Shown piece after piece: positions 1-11,265 of a stretch of DNA of 64,000 bases; position 1 is the stretch's first letter; each line of letters starts with the position of its first letter. The stretch lies in assembly GCA_019454045.1 (NCBI GenBank), contig SKCR01017984.1, positions 62,001 to 126,000 of the forward strand, given 5' to 3'. The notes under the pieces were generated by a model that was not told the origin of the DNA, ran no database searches, and saw nothing but the letters and a program-made list of their open reading frames with translations. Both the position numbers and the translations under genes were made by a program. Source of the stretch: Zanthoxylum bungeanum. Lineage: Eukaryota; Streptophyta; Magnoliopsida; Sapindales; Rutaceae.

Positions 1-257
1 TCACAACCCTAGATCTTTGAGTCTTTTATTTTCCTTAGTATTTTCTTTTGTCGTTTTATCTTTTTATTTATTTAGCAAATCTACAAAGTAAATCATTTCA
101 AGCAAACAATTCATTCTCCTTCAAATTAGATATTTGTAAATAAATAGATTCAACAATTAATAACAACAGTAGGAATTAAGTCCTCGTGGGATCGATATTT
201 TTATACTACTTGAACGATACGTGCGCTTGCGTTATACGTGTGTGTTTACGCCTGTCA
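1..257 (+). mobile_element. 3' end of an Athila-like LTR (plus strand)
   Basis: The stretch matches the last part of the LTRs at 9373-11265 (same strand) and 4247-6184 (opposite strand), including the shared block with GAACGATACGTGCGCTTGCG near its end. It stops at ...GCCTGTCA at 257 and is followed directly by unrelated copia LTR sequence. No primer-binding site follows, so this is the end of a 3' LTR or of a solo LTR whose body lies left of the window. Confidence 0.75.
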
Positions 258-1311
258 AATTCTTTGGGTTTATATAGTGCTCTAAAGACAACAAAATTAA
301 TTAAGAATCTGATGTGGGATAAAAGCTAATTTAATCTTAGCCATTGGATCTTAATTTAGTGGTTTAATGAGATTATAAAACCCCAATAAGAGTTTGGGCT
401 GAATTGGAATTCAAAACAAATAACAAAAAAAATTTACTATTCATGTTACTAGTCACGTGAATAGTAATTTTTTTTATTTTTTTATATTTATTTTTTTATT
501 CCAATTCCCAAAGTGCATCTATCGTCATTCACCAATCCCTATGGTACGGAAAGTGTCTACCCATATGGTCAAAGGTATGATTTTGATAGTGTCATGAATC
601 GTGTTAACCCAAGAATCTCTCATGATTCTTCTGCTGTAGCCACAGTCTCAAACATTGATCACACATATCAACTCGTGAACTGGAATACTACTCTTATAAG
701 AAAATATTATCCGAGAGAGTGGCGATTCTCTGTTTTATCTTTACAAACTTCATGTGTTTCAACAAATGACTCAATCATACCCTTATGACTGGATCTTTTG
801 AACCGAGGAAGGAGAATGTCAAATTTATTTGATCCACACATACGATTGTAAAGACCTCAAGTCTAAGGTCTGGTCATATAATCGATACATGAAAGTTCTC
901 ACAGACACATGAGATAAACACTCCATATGAAAACTTTCGGTGGTCAGTTTGATGGGCACGAGCAACTCATGCATCCATGTGATACACAAAGCAGACGGAT
1001 CTCCGCTAGTAGCCTATGAGATCGGCTACCCCACTTAAGGGCGGATCATATCATCATGCTAGTCTGTCCGCTTTGTGAACGCCCAGATTATTCACAAAAC
1101 TATGACTATGAACATTTAAGAGTAATGATTCTCATAAGGCGTGGAAGCCATCGTCTTATTACTCCAAGAGCTTTATAACAGTGTTGATGATTCATATAAG
1201 TTATGTAAGACACGAATAATAAAGATTTCCATTTTATTAATTAATGAAAATATTACAAATACATGTACATATAGCCCATCCACAAGTTGGGTATAGGGCA
1301 TATCCCTAACA
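258..1311 (-). mobile_element. Truncated copia-type LTR (family C)
   Basis: Read on the minus strand it begins TGTTAGGGATATGCCC at 1311, a start typical of plant copia LTRs, and carries a TATA-like ACTATATAAACCC near 275-285. The downstream end of the LTR is missing because the Athila-like LTR abuts it at 257/258. It interrupts LTR family B at 1311/1312. Short open frames inside it resemble no protein. Confidence 0.6.
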
Positions 1312-3083
1312 GTTTAATCATTAAATATCTCTAGTCGTAGTATTATCGAGACTGGTCATCGATAATGCGGAATAGACTAGTATTACACTTGTGCGCGTTA
1401 TGGAAGCAAACAACATAGTTCTCATATATTTAAGTATTGGATACTTATGCAAGTGTGATAGAAGGTTGTGTTTACCGATGGTACGGAAACAGCTTCGCTC
1501 TAGATAGACCCCTCAGAATCCTATTGGTAGTATGACTATGTGTCTATGGGAATCCGAATCGGGGTAGGTGTATTTGGTCTTAACCTGAGACTTGCATCGC
1601 TAATACTTGCGACAATCAATACGTTTTGGTTTTGGTCGTCCGGGACTTTAACAGGTTCTGTTTACGCCTCTTCTGGGTTTATTGAGAATCGTAGTGTATT
1701 GGGTGATATGTCAAGATGGAAGTATCACTTCAGTCATATGGAGATGATGATCACGTAAGGATAGAGAATTGGTACTCTATTATGTTGCAACTATCGAGAT
1801 AATATGACAAGGTCATGATTATCTGATTAAAGAGACTAGTTACTTGTAATACAATATATACTTCGTACGGGGCAGACACTATTCCAGCCTTAGGCCTTGC
1901 ATGTGACATCCGATACTGGATCGCTATAAGCAAAACTTCATATACTACGCCTGACAAAGATTATATATTCCTTAAAAGAATATTTCTGGAGAATTGGGCA
2001 GGCACGGTGCTTTGCTAGAAGCCAACCATATCTTGTAAATCGGTAAGAATGTGGTACAAGGTACGCACGTGTTTCGATAGTCCGACGACCGGATTTACTG
2101 CCAACATATCCATGGATCTCATGGTCGCTTCCCAAAGATTCACCGGTGATGTTTGACTCGAATAAAATTAATCTGGGATTAATTATAAGAGAGAGAGAAA
2201 TTAATCTAGGATTAATTGCGGTAAGAATTAATCTGGGATAAAATTTGATTAGAAGAGAGAGAACGATTAATTTGGAATTAATCGATTAAATAATATATTC
2301 GATATATTAAATGAAATTAGATTTCATAGCGGAATTAAAATTGGATTTTAATTCGGGCGAACGAATTAATTTGAAATTAATTCGCGAGCGACTTTCGTAA
2401 TAATTTTACGAGGCATTATTATTTTATTAAATTTGATTTAATTAAGTCGCAACGAAAAATCCGTTAATTCGGAATTAACGAATCCGAGCCCGGGATGTGT
2501 TTTGTAGGCCCACTCGGATTTTGAATTAAAGTGGGGCCCACATCAAGTCACATCACTAGTAAATCTCATCACATTTTCCTTGATGGAAGTTGTTAGTTGG
2601 TTTTGACTTGTAAAACACATTACTTTATTTTATTTATTTTTGATGTGTGATTGACTTATACTAACTTTTGAAGTTTGGTATTACTTTACTTTGATTTTGA
2701 AAAATCAAACACATCACTCACATTCTCCCAGCACTTGCTTTTTGGCGTGAAACACCTCTTCCTCTTCTCCTCTCTACTTTGCCGAGAGTTGCTCTCACTT
2801 TAGGGATTTTTGTTGCAAAAATTTCCAATTGCTAGCACATAGAAAGAGTCTACAAAGGTGATAGAGAAACTAGCCCATTGAGTTTGGAATTCAAAGATCA
2901 AGCTTGGAGCTAAACCATTCATACAAATGAGAGCTTGGAGCACTACACAAAGGTTGAAAATTTTTGTTATCTACACATCCACCAATAGCCGATCATTGTG
3001 AGTATTTTTCCGCAATCTCACTTTGTTTATTCACACATGTTTATGCTTAATAGATCATTGGCATGTTCTAGGAGAACCCAACA
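1312..3083 (+). mobile_element. LTR of copia family B, 5' end lost
   Basis: Positions 1312-2545 are homologous in inverted orientation to 11266-12490, which shows that both are copies of one LTR family. This copy keeps the 3' part (to ...CCCAACA at 3083) that the other lacks; the other copy keeps the 5' start TGTTGGACAATTATG that this one lacks. A polypurine/AT-rich block at 2160-2480 and a leader-like CT-rich region near 2750-2800 fit U3 and R-U5. It lies inside copia A, whose pol begins at 3084. Confidence 0.65.
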
Positions 3084-4246
3084 CTATGTCATATGTCAGA
3101 ACAAGGAATGAAGATTCTCGTCAATCAAAAGTTACTCTCAGGCTTGAAAGCAGTTAGTCTACTGTTTTGTGAGCATTGTGTTACAAGTAAGCAAAATAAA
3201 TTAAAATTCATCAAGTCTAGTGCCCGGAGTCAAACCATTTAAGAGTTGATTCACTTTAATGTTTGGGAAGCACTAGTTCAATCTCAGGGAAAGCAAAATA
3301 TTTTGTATCATTTATTGACAATTTTTCTAGAAGATGTTGGGTCTACCCGATCAAAAATAAGTCAGATGTGATGCCAGTTCTTAAAAATTTCAAAGCACAA
3401 ATTGAAGTTGAAACTAAAAGGAGAATGAAATGGTTAAGGACAGTTAATGGAGGAGAATATTGCAAGAAGGCATCAAAAGATAAACTACTACACTATATAC
3501 TCCTCAACAAAATGGTGTGGCGAAAAGAATGAATAGAATGATGTTGGAAAGAGTAAGAGCTATGCTCAGAACAACCAATCTACTAAAACAATCTGGGCAG
3601 AGGCAATTCATACAGCATGTTATGCTGTAAATAGATTTCCATCAACTGCTAATAATTTGAAGACACCGATGGAGATGTGGAGTGAAAAACCAGCTGATTC
3701 CTCATTTCTTCATAATTTTGGTTATCTTATATACGTGATGTACAACACTCAAGAAATAACAAAGCTAGATTCAAAATCTAGAAAATATATTTTATTGGGT
3801 TATGCTGATGGAGTAAAGGGGTATAGCTTGTGAGATCCCACTACCCACAAGATCACCATCAGTAGAGATGTGATATTTGCATAAGAACAACTGCAGAAAG
3901 AAGGAAATGATAACACTTCAAAATAAAGTACATAGACTACAACAGTACGAATGGAAAATAATCCAAAACAAGAAAATTCAGATTCTTCTGAAGCAGCACC
4001 AGAGCATGATGTATCTGAACCAATTGAGTTTGAAGCTTCTAAAATTCTTCGATCAACTCGAGAGAGAAGACCTTTAAGTGGGCACTCAGAGTATGATACA
4101 GAGAGTAACATTGCATATTGTCTTCTAACAGATGATGGAGAACTGCAAAATTTCCATGAAGCTACAAATGACGTAAATGCATCTTTATGAATGACAGCAA
4201 TGCAAGAAGAAAAATCATTGGTAATAAATGAGTTTATAAGATCAAG
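3084..4246 (+). pseudogene. Copia A pol, 5' part (GAG-pre-integrase and integrase, decayed)
   Basis: Translation in shifting frames gives the GAG-pre-integrase block (HMSEQGMK at about 3090, with the C-H-C zinc-type spacing near 3165-3185), then integrase core (YFVSFIDNFSRRCWVY at about 3300), and the acidic linker that precedes reverse transcriptase (ENNPKQENSDSSEAAPEHD at 3951-4010). Several stops and shifts break it, so no active polyprotein is made. The left end is cut by LTR B at 3083, so gag and protease are missing here. The right end stops exactly at the TCAAG target duplication (4242-4246) of element M; the rest resumes at 38437. Lineage looks Tork/Tnt1-like from the short LTR and motif style. 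Confidence is high for copia pol, moderate for the lineage. Confidence 0.85.
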
Positions 4247-5056
4247 TGACTGGTGCAAACACACGCGTATAACGCAAGTGCACGTATCGTTCAAGTAGTA
4301 TAAAAATATCGATCCCACGAGGACTTAATTCCTACTGTTGTTATTAATTATTGATACTATTTATTTACAGGTATATAATTATAGGGAGAAGATAATGATT
4401 GTTTGATTGGTTGGTTGAATGTGGTTTTTAAAATAAAATAGACAAAAGAAAATATTAAGGAAAATAACAAAAGACTCAAAGATCTAGGGTTGTGACTCCA
4501 CACAATATTATTAGAAAGATGAATTGATTCTCTTAAATATGTGTAATAAATTAGTTTGCTAACCTGGAACACGAAGATATGCAAAAGCCTCTGTCGATGG
4601 TCAGATGCAAATACCCAGTATAACCCAATTGAACAATATGTCTATGTCAACCAAATTACCTGGATTCATTAGGGTCAAGTTTCAATTGTGGCTACCCCCG
4701 CCCGAAAAGTATATTCCTATCATGTAAGGAAATCTATTAAATGGTTATCTATCCTCAAGGAAGATCGTGGGCTATTGAATCTAAGGCTGAAACCTAAAAT
4801 CCCTATGTCTAGTTCATTTTAAGTTTACCAAATCAATCTTATTAATGGCCAATTAACAAGAAGCATTAAGCTTAAGACTCAAATAAACAAACTAAAGAAT
4901 TACCCATAAAAAGAAAATCAATTATTAAGTGTAGATATTGTGTTTCATCACTTCCCTATAATAAAAATAAAATGATGGGGGTTGGGGGATCCACCTTTAC
5001 TATTTCTAATTTAGAAATCTCCATTATTATAATATAGAATTTATCTGTGATATTAC

Positions 5057-5243
5057 CAACCAACCATATAGGTGGTATCCTCATTAAGTCAGATTTTAAT
5101 TAAGTCCGATCGGCCATAAAGGCGGTGTTATTATTTGTCCATAAACCATCCATATAGGCGGTAATTAGCTGTCACCTAAAGACCAACCATATAGGCGGTG
5201 TCACATTATGTCAAATAAATAAAACCAGTCATTAAGGCGGTAA
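5057..5243. repeat. Five-copy GGCGGT motif array in the Athila-like LTR
   Basis: The motif CCATATAGGCGGT, with small changes, recurs five times at spacings of about 35-50 bp, near 5065, 5112, 5152, 5190 and 5228. The same set is kept in the other LTR copies (28440-28625, and reversed at about 10275-10440), so it is an old shared part of the LTR. Confidence 0.75.
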
Positions 5244-5608
5244 TTCCTTTTAATTTGAATTATAAATTCCATATTATATTTAAGAGAGATTAATCTAAAT
5301 TAAAATAATAAAAGTTTCACCATTCCCCAGCGGAAATCTAACTACTAAATATAAAAGTAAATAAATAAAATGCTGTAATAAAAACTAAAAATAAAAATAC
5401 ATAATTTTAATATTACAATAATTTACAAAACTATATGCTTCCTATGAAATTAGGGAAAAAATCCCAAGGAAAGCACACCAAATGAGGTCAATTTATAGGC
5501 AAATTTACGGGCCAGCGTCGCGACGCTAAACGTCTTGGTGTCGCGACGTTGGGACGCATTTTCGGTCTACGCGGTTTGACCACGCGCATTTCATCGGTGC
5601 AATATGGT

Positions 5609-5935
5609 GATGACACGTGTCACGATGTGAGACGGTGCAATGGGAAGCTGACACGTGGCACGTGGTGATTGGCGGATGATTCAGTCCAATGAGAAGGCGA
5701 CACGTGGCACGCGGTAAGGATCGGTCCAATGAGAGCTTGACACATGGTAGAATGTGATTCGCCGATGATTCGGTCCAATGAGAAGGTGACACGTGGCATG
5801 CGCTATGTTTGGTCCAATAGGATTGCGACACGCGGCTCTCCGGCGCATTAGCAAATCTTCTGTGATTATGACACGTGGCACGACACACATTAGCAAGTCA
5901 ACTTTCTCAGATTCTGACACGTGTCCACGACGCAC
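5609..5935. promoter_or_regulatory. G-box/ABRE-like and CCAAT array in LTR U3
   Basis: Seven perfect CACGTG cores lie in about 310 bp, most as GACACGTGGCAC, interleaved with GTCCAATGAG (CCAAT) blocks and GATTCGCCGATGATTC-like units. The units are imperfect tandem repeats of roughly 45-60 bp. The 5' LTR copy (37855-38172) has six CACGTG cores. ACACGTGGC is the classical plant ABRE/G-box bound by bZIP and bHLH factors; that it drives stress- or light-linked transcription here is inference. Confidence 0.7.
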
Positions 5936-6184
5936 GTTAGCAGGCTTGCAGCGCACGTTAGACGTCGCGACTCTGAAGGCTTTGGCGTCGCGACGCTGAA
6001 AATTACCAAATTGCCCTTTTGTCATTTTTTCTCTATTTTGACCCCAAATTGCTTCCAATGCTTTCCAAACTTATTTTATCTGTAAAACAACACAAAACAC
6101 ATCAAAACGTTCATAAAACCCGAGAAACTATACAAAATATTAGGTTAAATGAGTAGAAAATAGTGATATAAGTACCACTCATCA

Positions 6185-6200
6185 CACCCCCAAACCTAAC
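6185..6200 (-). other. Polypurine tract of element M
   Basis: On the minus strand TAGGTTTGGGGGTG lies immediately before the LTR start TGATGAGTGG. The matching tract of the plus-strand copy is at 9361-9372, next to its LTR at 9373. Confidence 0.75.
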
Positions 6201-6835
6201 ATTTTGCTAGTCCTCGAGCAAAACACAAAATAAAATAACAAAAAAATAAAATTAACTAAGCCACTTTTGTATGGATCACGGTTGCATTTAGCGTATGCAA
6301 CAAGCCTTTAAACCCATAGGTGTCCCTAGTGGACGAGTTGTAGTCTCGTGAAGGTTTACAGCAACGATACCCACAAACATTTTACAAAAGTAAAAATGTA
6401 GTAAAACTAATGCACACAAAAGCAAAAAGACAATAGAAAAGAGAACAAAGAAGTTAGTGACTAATTAAGTGAAACTTCTACTCCAAGTTAGTAGTTGTTT
6501 TGTTTCTTTTTAAATTACTGAATAAGTAAATTCTCCGATTATAATTACCATTCTCCATATACACAGCCAACAAAGTATTAATCAATTCATTTTTGCCCAC
6601 AAAAGTCACAAATGTAGTTGATAAGAGAGTAATATTTTTGTCCTAAAGTTTTATCAGAATTCACACCTTTTTTGTAGCAATGGAATAAATTTTCGGATTT
6701 TTCTGATTTTTTTCTTTATTTTTCTGATTTTATTTTTTATTTATATATAATACCTTATGTCCATGTAGCGAGCTTTGGGTCGGTGGCTTCCAAACCAGTT
6801 GGCTTTAGGGCACCAGGTAAATATATTAAAACAGA
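6201..6835 (-). mobile_element. 3' internal tail of element M
   Basis: Non-coding sequence shared in inverted orientation with 9212-9360 up to about 6345. It contains at 6759-6830 the conserved block GGCTTTAGGGCACCAGG that is also present at 24445-24513. No coding sequence is seen. The tail is cut near 6835 by the next element. Confidence 0.6.
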
Positions 6836-6876
6836 AACTTTAAATGAAAAAGAGAAGGGTTAAGAACACTTTTCAA

Positions 6877-6893
6877 CCTCGCTCTTGATGCCA
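6877..6893 (-). other. Primer-binding site beside LTR E
   Basis: The minus strand reads TGGCATCAAGAGCGAGG two bases after the LTR end, close to the initiator-tRNA-Met PBS consensus TGGTATCAGAGC. It marks 6896-9211 as a 5' LTR whose internal region is almost all lost (about 60 bp remain). Confidence 0.6.
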
Positions 6894-6895
6894 AT

Positions 6896-9211
6896 TGTAG
6901 GAAATGATTTCCTCGCGCAGCGGAAGCGGCTAAGGCACACGGATCGGACTTGAAAATTTTTTCTGCTTTCCCCTTCCTTTTGCCGAATCTGACCAGCAGG
7001 TATACTGAAATTTTGCTTCTGTTTCGGACAAGATTTCAGCCCCGGAATGCCCCTGAAAAGGTCCCCGAACAGCCCCCGAACTGCAGTGAAATATTGGACT
7101 ATTTTTGACCCGTTACACAACCGAACTGCACACAAATCAGCCCCTGAATTGCGTGAACTGCAATGATATTTCAGGTCTGATTTTTCACTCAAAAATCGGT
7201 CCCAATATAGCCCCAAAATATCCCCAAGTGTTTCCCAAAATTCCGGATTAAAACAAATTCAAACCGAGCCACAAAACATATATATATTACACGGAAATGA
7301 GCAATGTGGCACCCTCACTGCCGTGAGATGTAATAGAAGAGAAGAATGATTTAAGTTCAACGCCACAAGGTCTTCTAAGCTATATCTTACAACCAACGGA
7401 AAGTAGTATGGGCTACACTCACTAAATAAATCCCTAAACAATTCAGAGATTTTAATCACACTTAAAATTTTATTTTTCTTCTTCTTGTTCTTCAATGGAG
7501 TTTCTCAAATTTTGAGAGAATGGAGAAGAAGAAGAAGATGGCTAGGTTTTCCAAAATATAGGCTTAACAAAAAGAAAATTAAATCTTCCTTTTTTATACC
7601 TAGGGTTATTTGTTTCCAAAACAAAACCAATCATTTCCTATTCTCCATGGTGAAAATCGGCCAAGCAAGGTAATATGATTTAATTTTGTGTTTAATTTTG
7701 TAACACTAAAATCAATTACCATAAAGGAAATTATGTTACAAAATTAAAGTTGTGATTACCATTCAAAAAGTGTAACCACCAAAAAACAAAACCTCTCCCT
7801 TCCCACCATATACAAGAATTGGCCATAGCATTATTTTTCATTAATTTTTGTAACAATATATTAACTTTCCATAAAGAAAATATGTTACAAAATTGAATAT
7901 TTGACATCAATTAAATGGTGTAACTTCCAAGATAATGCCAAGGGTTTCCAAAACCAAAAAAATGGGGTTCTAAGTTTAGCCTTCATTAAATTATATCATA
8001 TATAATTTAATTATTAACATTAAATAATTATCATTTAATCATTTATTATATTAATCATATATTAAATTTTAATATATAGTTCCAAGTGTGACTTAATTAA
8101 TATATTAATCATATTAATAATATTTATTCTTTTGTAAGTATATAATTGGACTATCCAATTATACTAAATCCACTATAGTATATCGAGCTAGCACGAGGAC
8201 CAAATGGACCTACGGTTCCGAGCTCCAATAATCTCGAAATATTAATTAAGCTCTTAATTAAACATTCTGAATTATTCACTTCGGGTTATTCCACTAAAAA
8301 CCCGAAGTTGCACTCTCGTTGCCGCAGATGATTTATTAAGTCGAACCAAGTCGGTGTCCATCGATTTATTCATTACATATGAATTGACCCTTCACGAGTA
8401 TCTCGTAATTAGAGTCGGGTCATAATGTCCGTTATTCCCCTCTAATTATTTTTACCTTAAATACCATTGATTCTCTAATGAACGATTTATTCATAACTAT
8501 TATGAATTTTAATCTTTCTATTCGTAATAGAAAGACTTGAGCGCTTAAATCATTCAAGTACCGAATCAACCCTTAAGAAAGATACTCATCTACTTCTCGC
8601 AAGAAGAATTGAACTCCATGTCTATGTAAAACATTCTCAGCTACAAAACAAATTGTGTCCCCAAAGTACATAGCTATTGGTCGAGATTACTACCCTAACC
8701 TCACATTTGTAAATCAAAAGACATAGTCTGCCATGCAGGAGTTCGTAGTACACTCAGGATTAAGATCAATCTATATATGACCATCTAGTAGATCGAAATG
8801 ACTTTCTTAGTTTAACGGATATTATAAGAATGTCATTTCCATCTGGGTCCAGTCCTATATGATCGCATCATACAAGGTGCCTCCATTCTCATGTCTCTAC
8901 ATGGACGATCCGGATCAAGATTGTCATACAAATATAGAATGGACCGCAGCTATAGATAAACCACAAACAAAGTACCTGCTTTGTTTGCTCTCTATGGACT
9001 ATTTAAGATTACTAACTTCAGACTTAAATCCTCTTGTGTATGACACTCATACACTAAGTCTGAAGGCACATAAGTAATTTAGGGTATTTAAGATGATATA
9101 TAATATGCGAAAATTAAAAAAATAATTTGATAAATGAATAATACATCGTTTTATTTCAAAACACATAAAATCGTTTACATTACATGTAGCTCTAGGGCAT
9201 ACATTCCAACA
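6896..9211 (-). mobile_element. LTR E, 5' LTR of a truncated retrotransposon
   Basis: Minus-strand ends are TGTTGGAATGTATG (9211) and ...TTTCCTACA (6896). It is homologous to the solo LTR at 50293-52973 in opposite orientation, but lacks that copy's 345-bp internal duplication. It sits inside the tail of the plus-strand Athila-like element (junction 9211/9212). Frames such as 6860-7216 and 8859-9077 fall within it and are not genes. Confidence 0.75.
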
Positions 9212-9372
9212 TCCACTAGGGACACCTAGGGGTTTAAAGGCTTGTTGCATATGCTAAATGCAACCATGATCCCTACGAATGTGGCTTAACTTAATTTTAT
9301 TTTAAAGATGTTTATGTTATTTTATTTTGTTGTTTTACTCGAGGACTAGCAAAATATTAGGTATGGGGGTGT
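9212..9372 (+). mobile_element. 3' internal tail and polypurine tract of a second Athila-like element 'N'
   Basis: Inverted homologue of 6185-6345. It ends with the purine run GGTATGGGGGTG at 9361-9372 directly before the LTR at 9373. The rest of the N interior and its 5' LTR are not found next to it. Confidence 0.65.
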
Positions 9373-11265
9373 GATGAGTGGTAATTATATCACTATTTCC
9401 CACTCATTTAACCTAATATTTTGTATAGTTTCTCGATTTTTATGAATGTTTTGATGTGTTTTTGTTTATTTTGCAGATAAAAATATATTGGGACTTAATG
9501 AAATCAACTCGGGGCTAAAACGATGAAATCCGGAGGAAAAAATGTCAAAAACAAAAATTATTATATGCGTCACGAAGTGCAGTCCTAAATTTCAATTTTG
9601 CGCAAGTTTGGTATCTTGGCCATAACTTTTTCATCCGATATCCGATTGAGCTGATTCAATTTGCAGATTAAAGACGACTCAAAGATATACAACTTTTAAG
9701 ATTTAAATATTTTAGAATTCTGAAGTTTAGAAGGCCAAAATCGATGAATAATCTAATATATTTTGAGTAATTACTATAGTCATTTTCAATTAATAAAATA
9801 AAAATAAAAATAAAAATTTTCAAACTTCCACCAAACATGCTTGCATGTTTGGTGCCATGTTTGGTGTCATGTTTGGTTCCATATTTGATGCCATTTTTGG
9901 TGCCATGTTTGGTGCCGTGTTTGGTGGAGTGTTTGGTGGAGCAATTGGTGGAGAAATTGGTGGAAGCTTTTAGATTTTCCTATAAATACCAAGCCATTTC
10001 ATTTGTAATTCTCATTCTTTCTTTAGATTTTTGTAAAGAATTTAAGGATTGCATCTTGTTTGTATTTATTTTTAGTACTTAATTTATGCATTTTTATTTT
10101 CAGTAATAGTAATAGTTTCTTTCATTTTCTCTTCCATTCTTTTCTTTTATGTTTGTAGTTAGATTTCCGCTGGGGGAATGGTGAAATTTTTATTATTTTA
10201 GTTTAGATTAATTTCCCTTAATTATAATATGGAAATTATAATTTAGATTAAAGGATTACAGCCTTAATGGGTGGTTTTATTTATTTGACATAATGTGACA
10301 CCCCATATATGGTCGGTCTTTATGTGACAGATGATTACCGCCTATATGGCTATTTTATGGACAAATAATGATACCGCCTTTATGGTCGGTCGGACTTAAT
10401 TAAAATCTGACTTAATGAGGATACCACCTATATGGTCGGTTGGTAATATCACGAATAATTTATGTATTATAATAAAGGAGATTTCTAAATTAGATATAGT
10501 AAAGGTGGATCCCACAACCCCCATCATTTTATTTTTATTCTAGGGAAGTGATGAACACAATATTAACAAGCTTAATAATTGATTTAATTATATAATGGGT
10601 AATTCTTTAGTTTGTTTATTGAGTCTTAAGCTTAATGCTTCTTGTTGCCTGATCACCAATAAGATCGATGTGGTAAACTTAAAATGAACTTGGAAAATAG
10701 ATTTTAGGTTTCAGCCTTAGATTCAGTAGCTCGCGATCTTCCTTGAGGATAGATAACCCTTTATTAGATTTCATTACAGGATAGGAATATACCTATAGGG
10801 CAGGGGTAGCCATAATTAGAACTTGAACTTAATGAATTCAGGTAACTTGATTAACATAGAAATATGATTAATTGAGTTATTTTGTGTATTTGCATCTGAC
10901 CATTGGAAGAGGCTTTTGCATAACTTCGTGTTCTAGGTTAGCAAACTAAGTTATTACACATATATAAGAGAATCAATTCATCATTAGAATAATATTGTGT
11001 GGAGTCACAACCCTAGGTATTTTGTGTCTTTTGTTATTTTCCTTAGTATTTTCTTTTGTGTTTTTATTTATTTATTTATTTCGTAAATCCACAATCAACC
11101 AACCAATCAAGCGATCATTATCTTCTCCTTTAATTAGATACTTGTAAATAAATAGTATCAACAATTAATAATAACAATAAGAATTAAGTCGTCGTGGGAT
11201 CGATATTTTTTATACTACTTGAACGATACGTGCGCTTGCGTTATACGCGTGTGATTACGCCGTCA
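9373..11265 (+). mobile_element. 3' LTR of Athila-like element 'N' (1,893 bp)
   Basis: Starts TGATGAGTGG and ends ...ACGCCGTCA. It aligns with the M LTRs over most of its length, but its U3 has a 12-bp repeat array where M has the G-box array. The flank GTGGG at 11266 lies within LTR family B and would be its target duplication; the partner on the other side is missing because the left part of N has been replaced. Confidence 0.8.
9845..9964. repeat. 12-bp minisatellite, about ten units
   Basis: Ten consecutive units of ATGTTTGGTGCC with drift toward GTGTTTGGTGGA and GAAATTGGTGGA at the right end. Because 12 is divisible by 3 it gives a repetitive open frame, which is not a gene. It occupies the LTR position that carries CACGTG repeats in M. 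Confidence 0.85.

Larger units (their letters stand above)
4247..6184 (-). mobile_element. 3' LTR of element M (1,938 bp)
   Basis: Minus-strand ends are TGATGAGTGG (6184) and ...GCACCAGTCA (4247), giving the TG...CA termini of an LTR. It is homologous along its length to 27680-28944/37808-38431 and, in inverted orientation, to 9373-11265. The polypurine tract abuts its start at 6185. Its U3 holds a G-box array (5609-5935), and five GGCGGT motifs lie at 5057-5243. Confidence 0.85.

Noticed and set aside
3800..4318. 172-codon minus-strand frame
   Set aside because: Antisense to copia A pol and crosses the junction into the LTR of element M.
9837..10082. Open frame with repeated CLVP units
   Set aside because: Product of the 12-bp minisatellite in an LTR.
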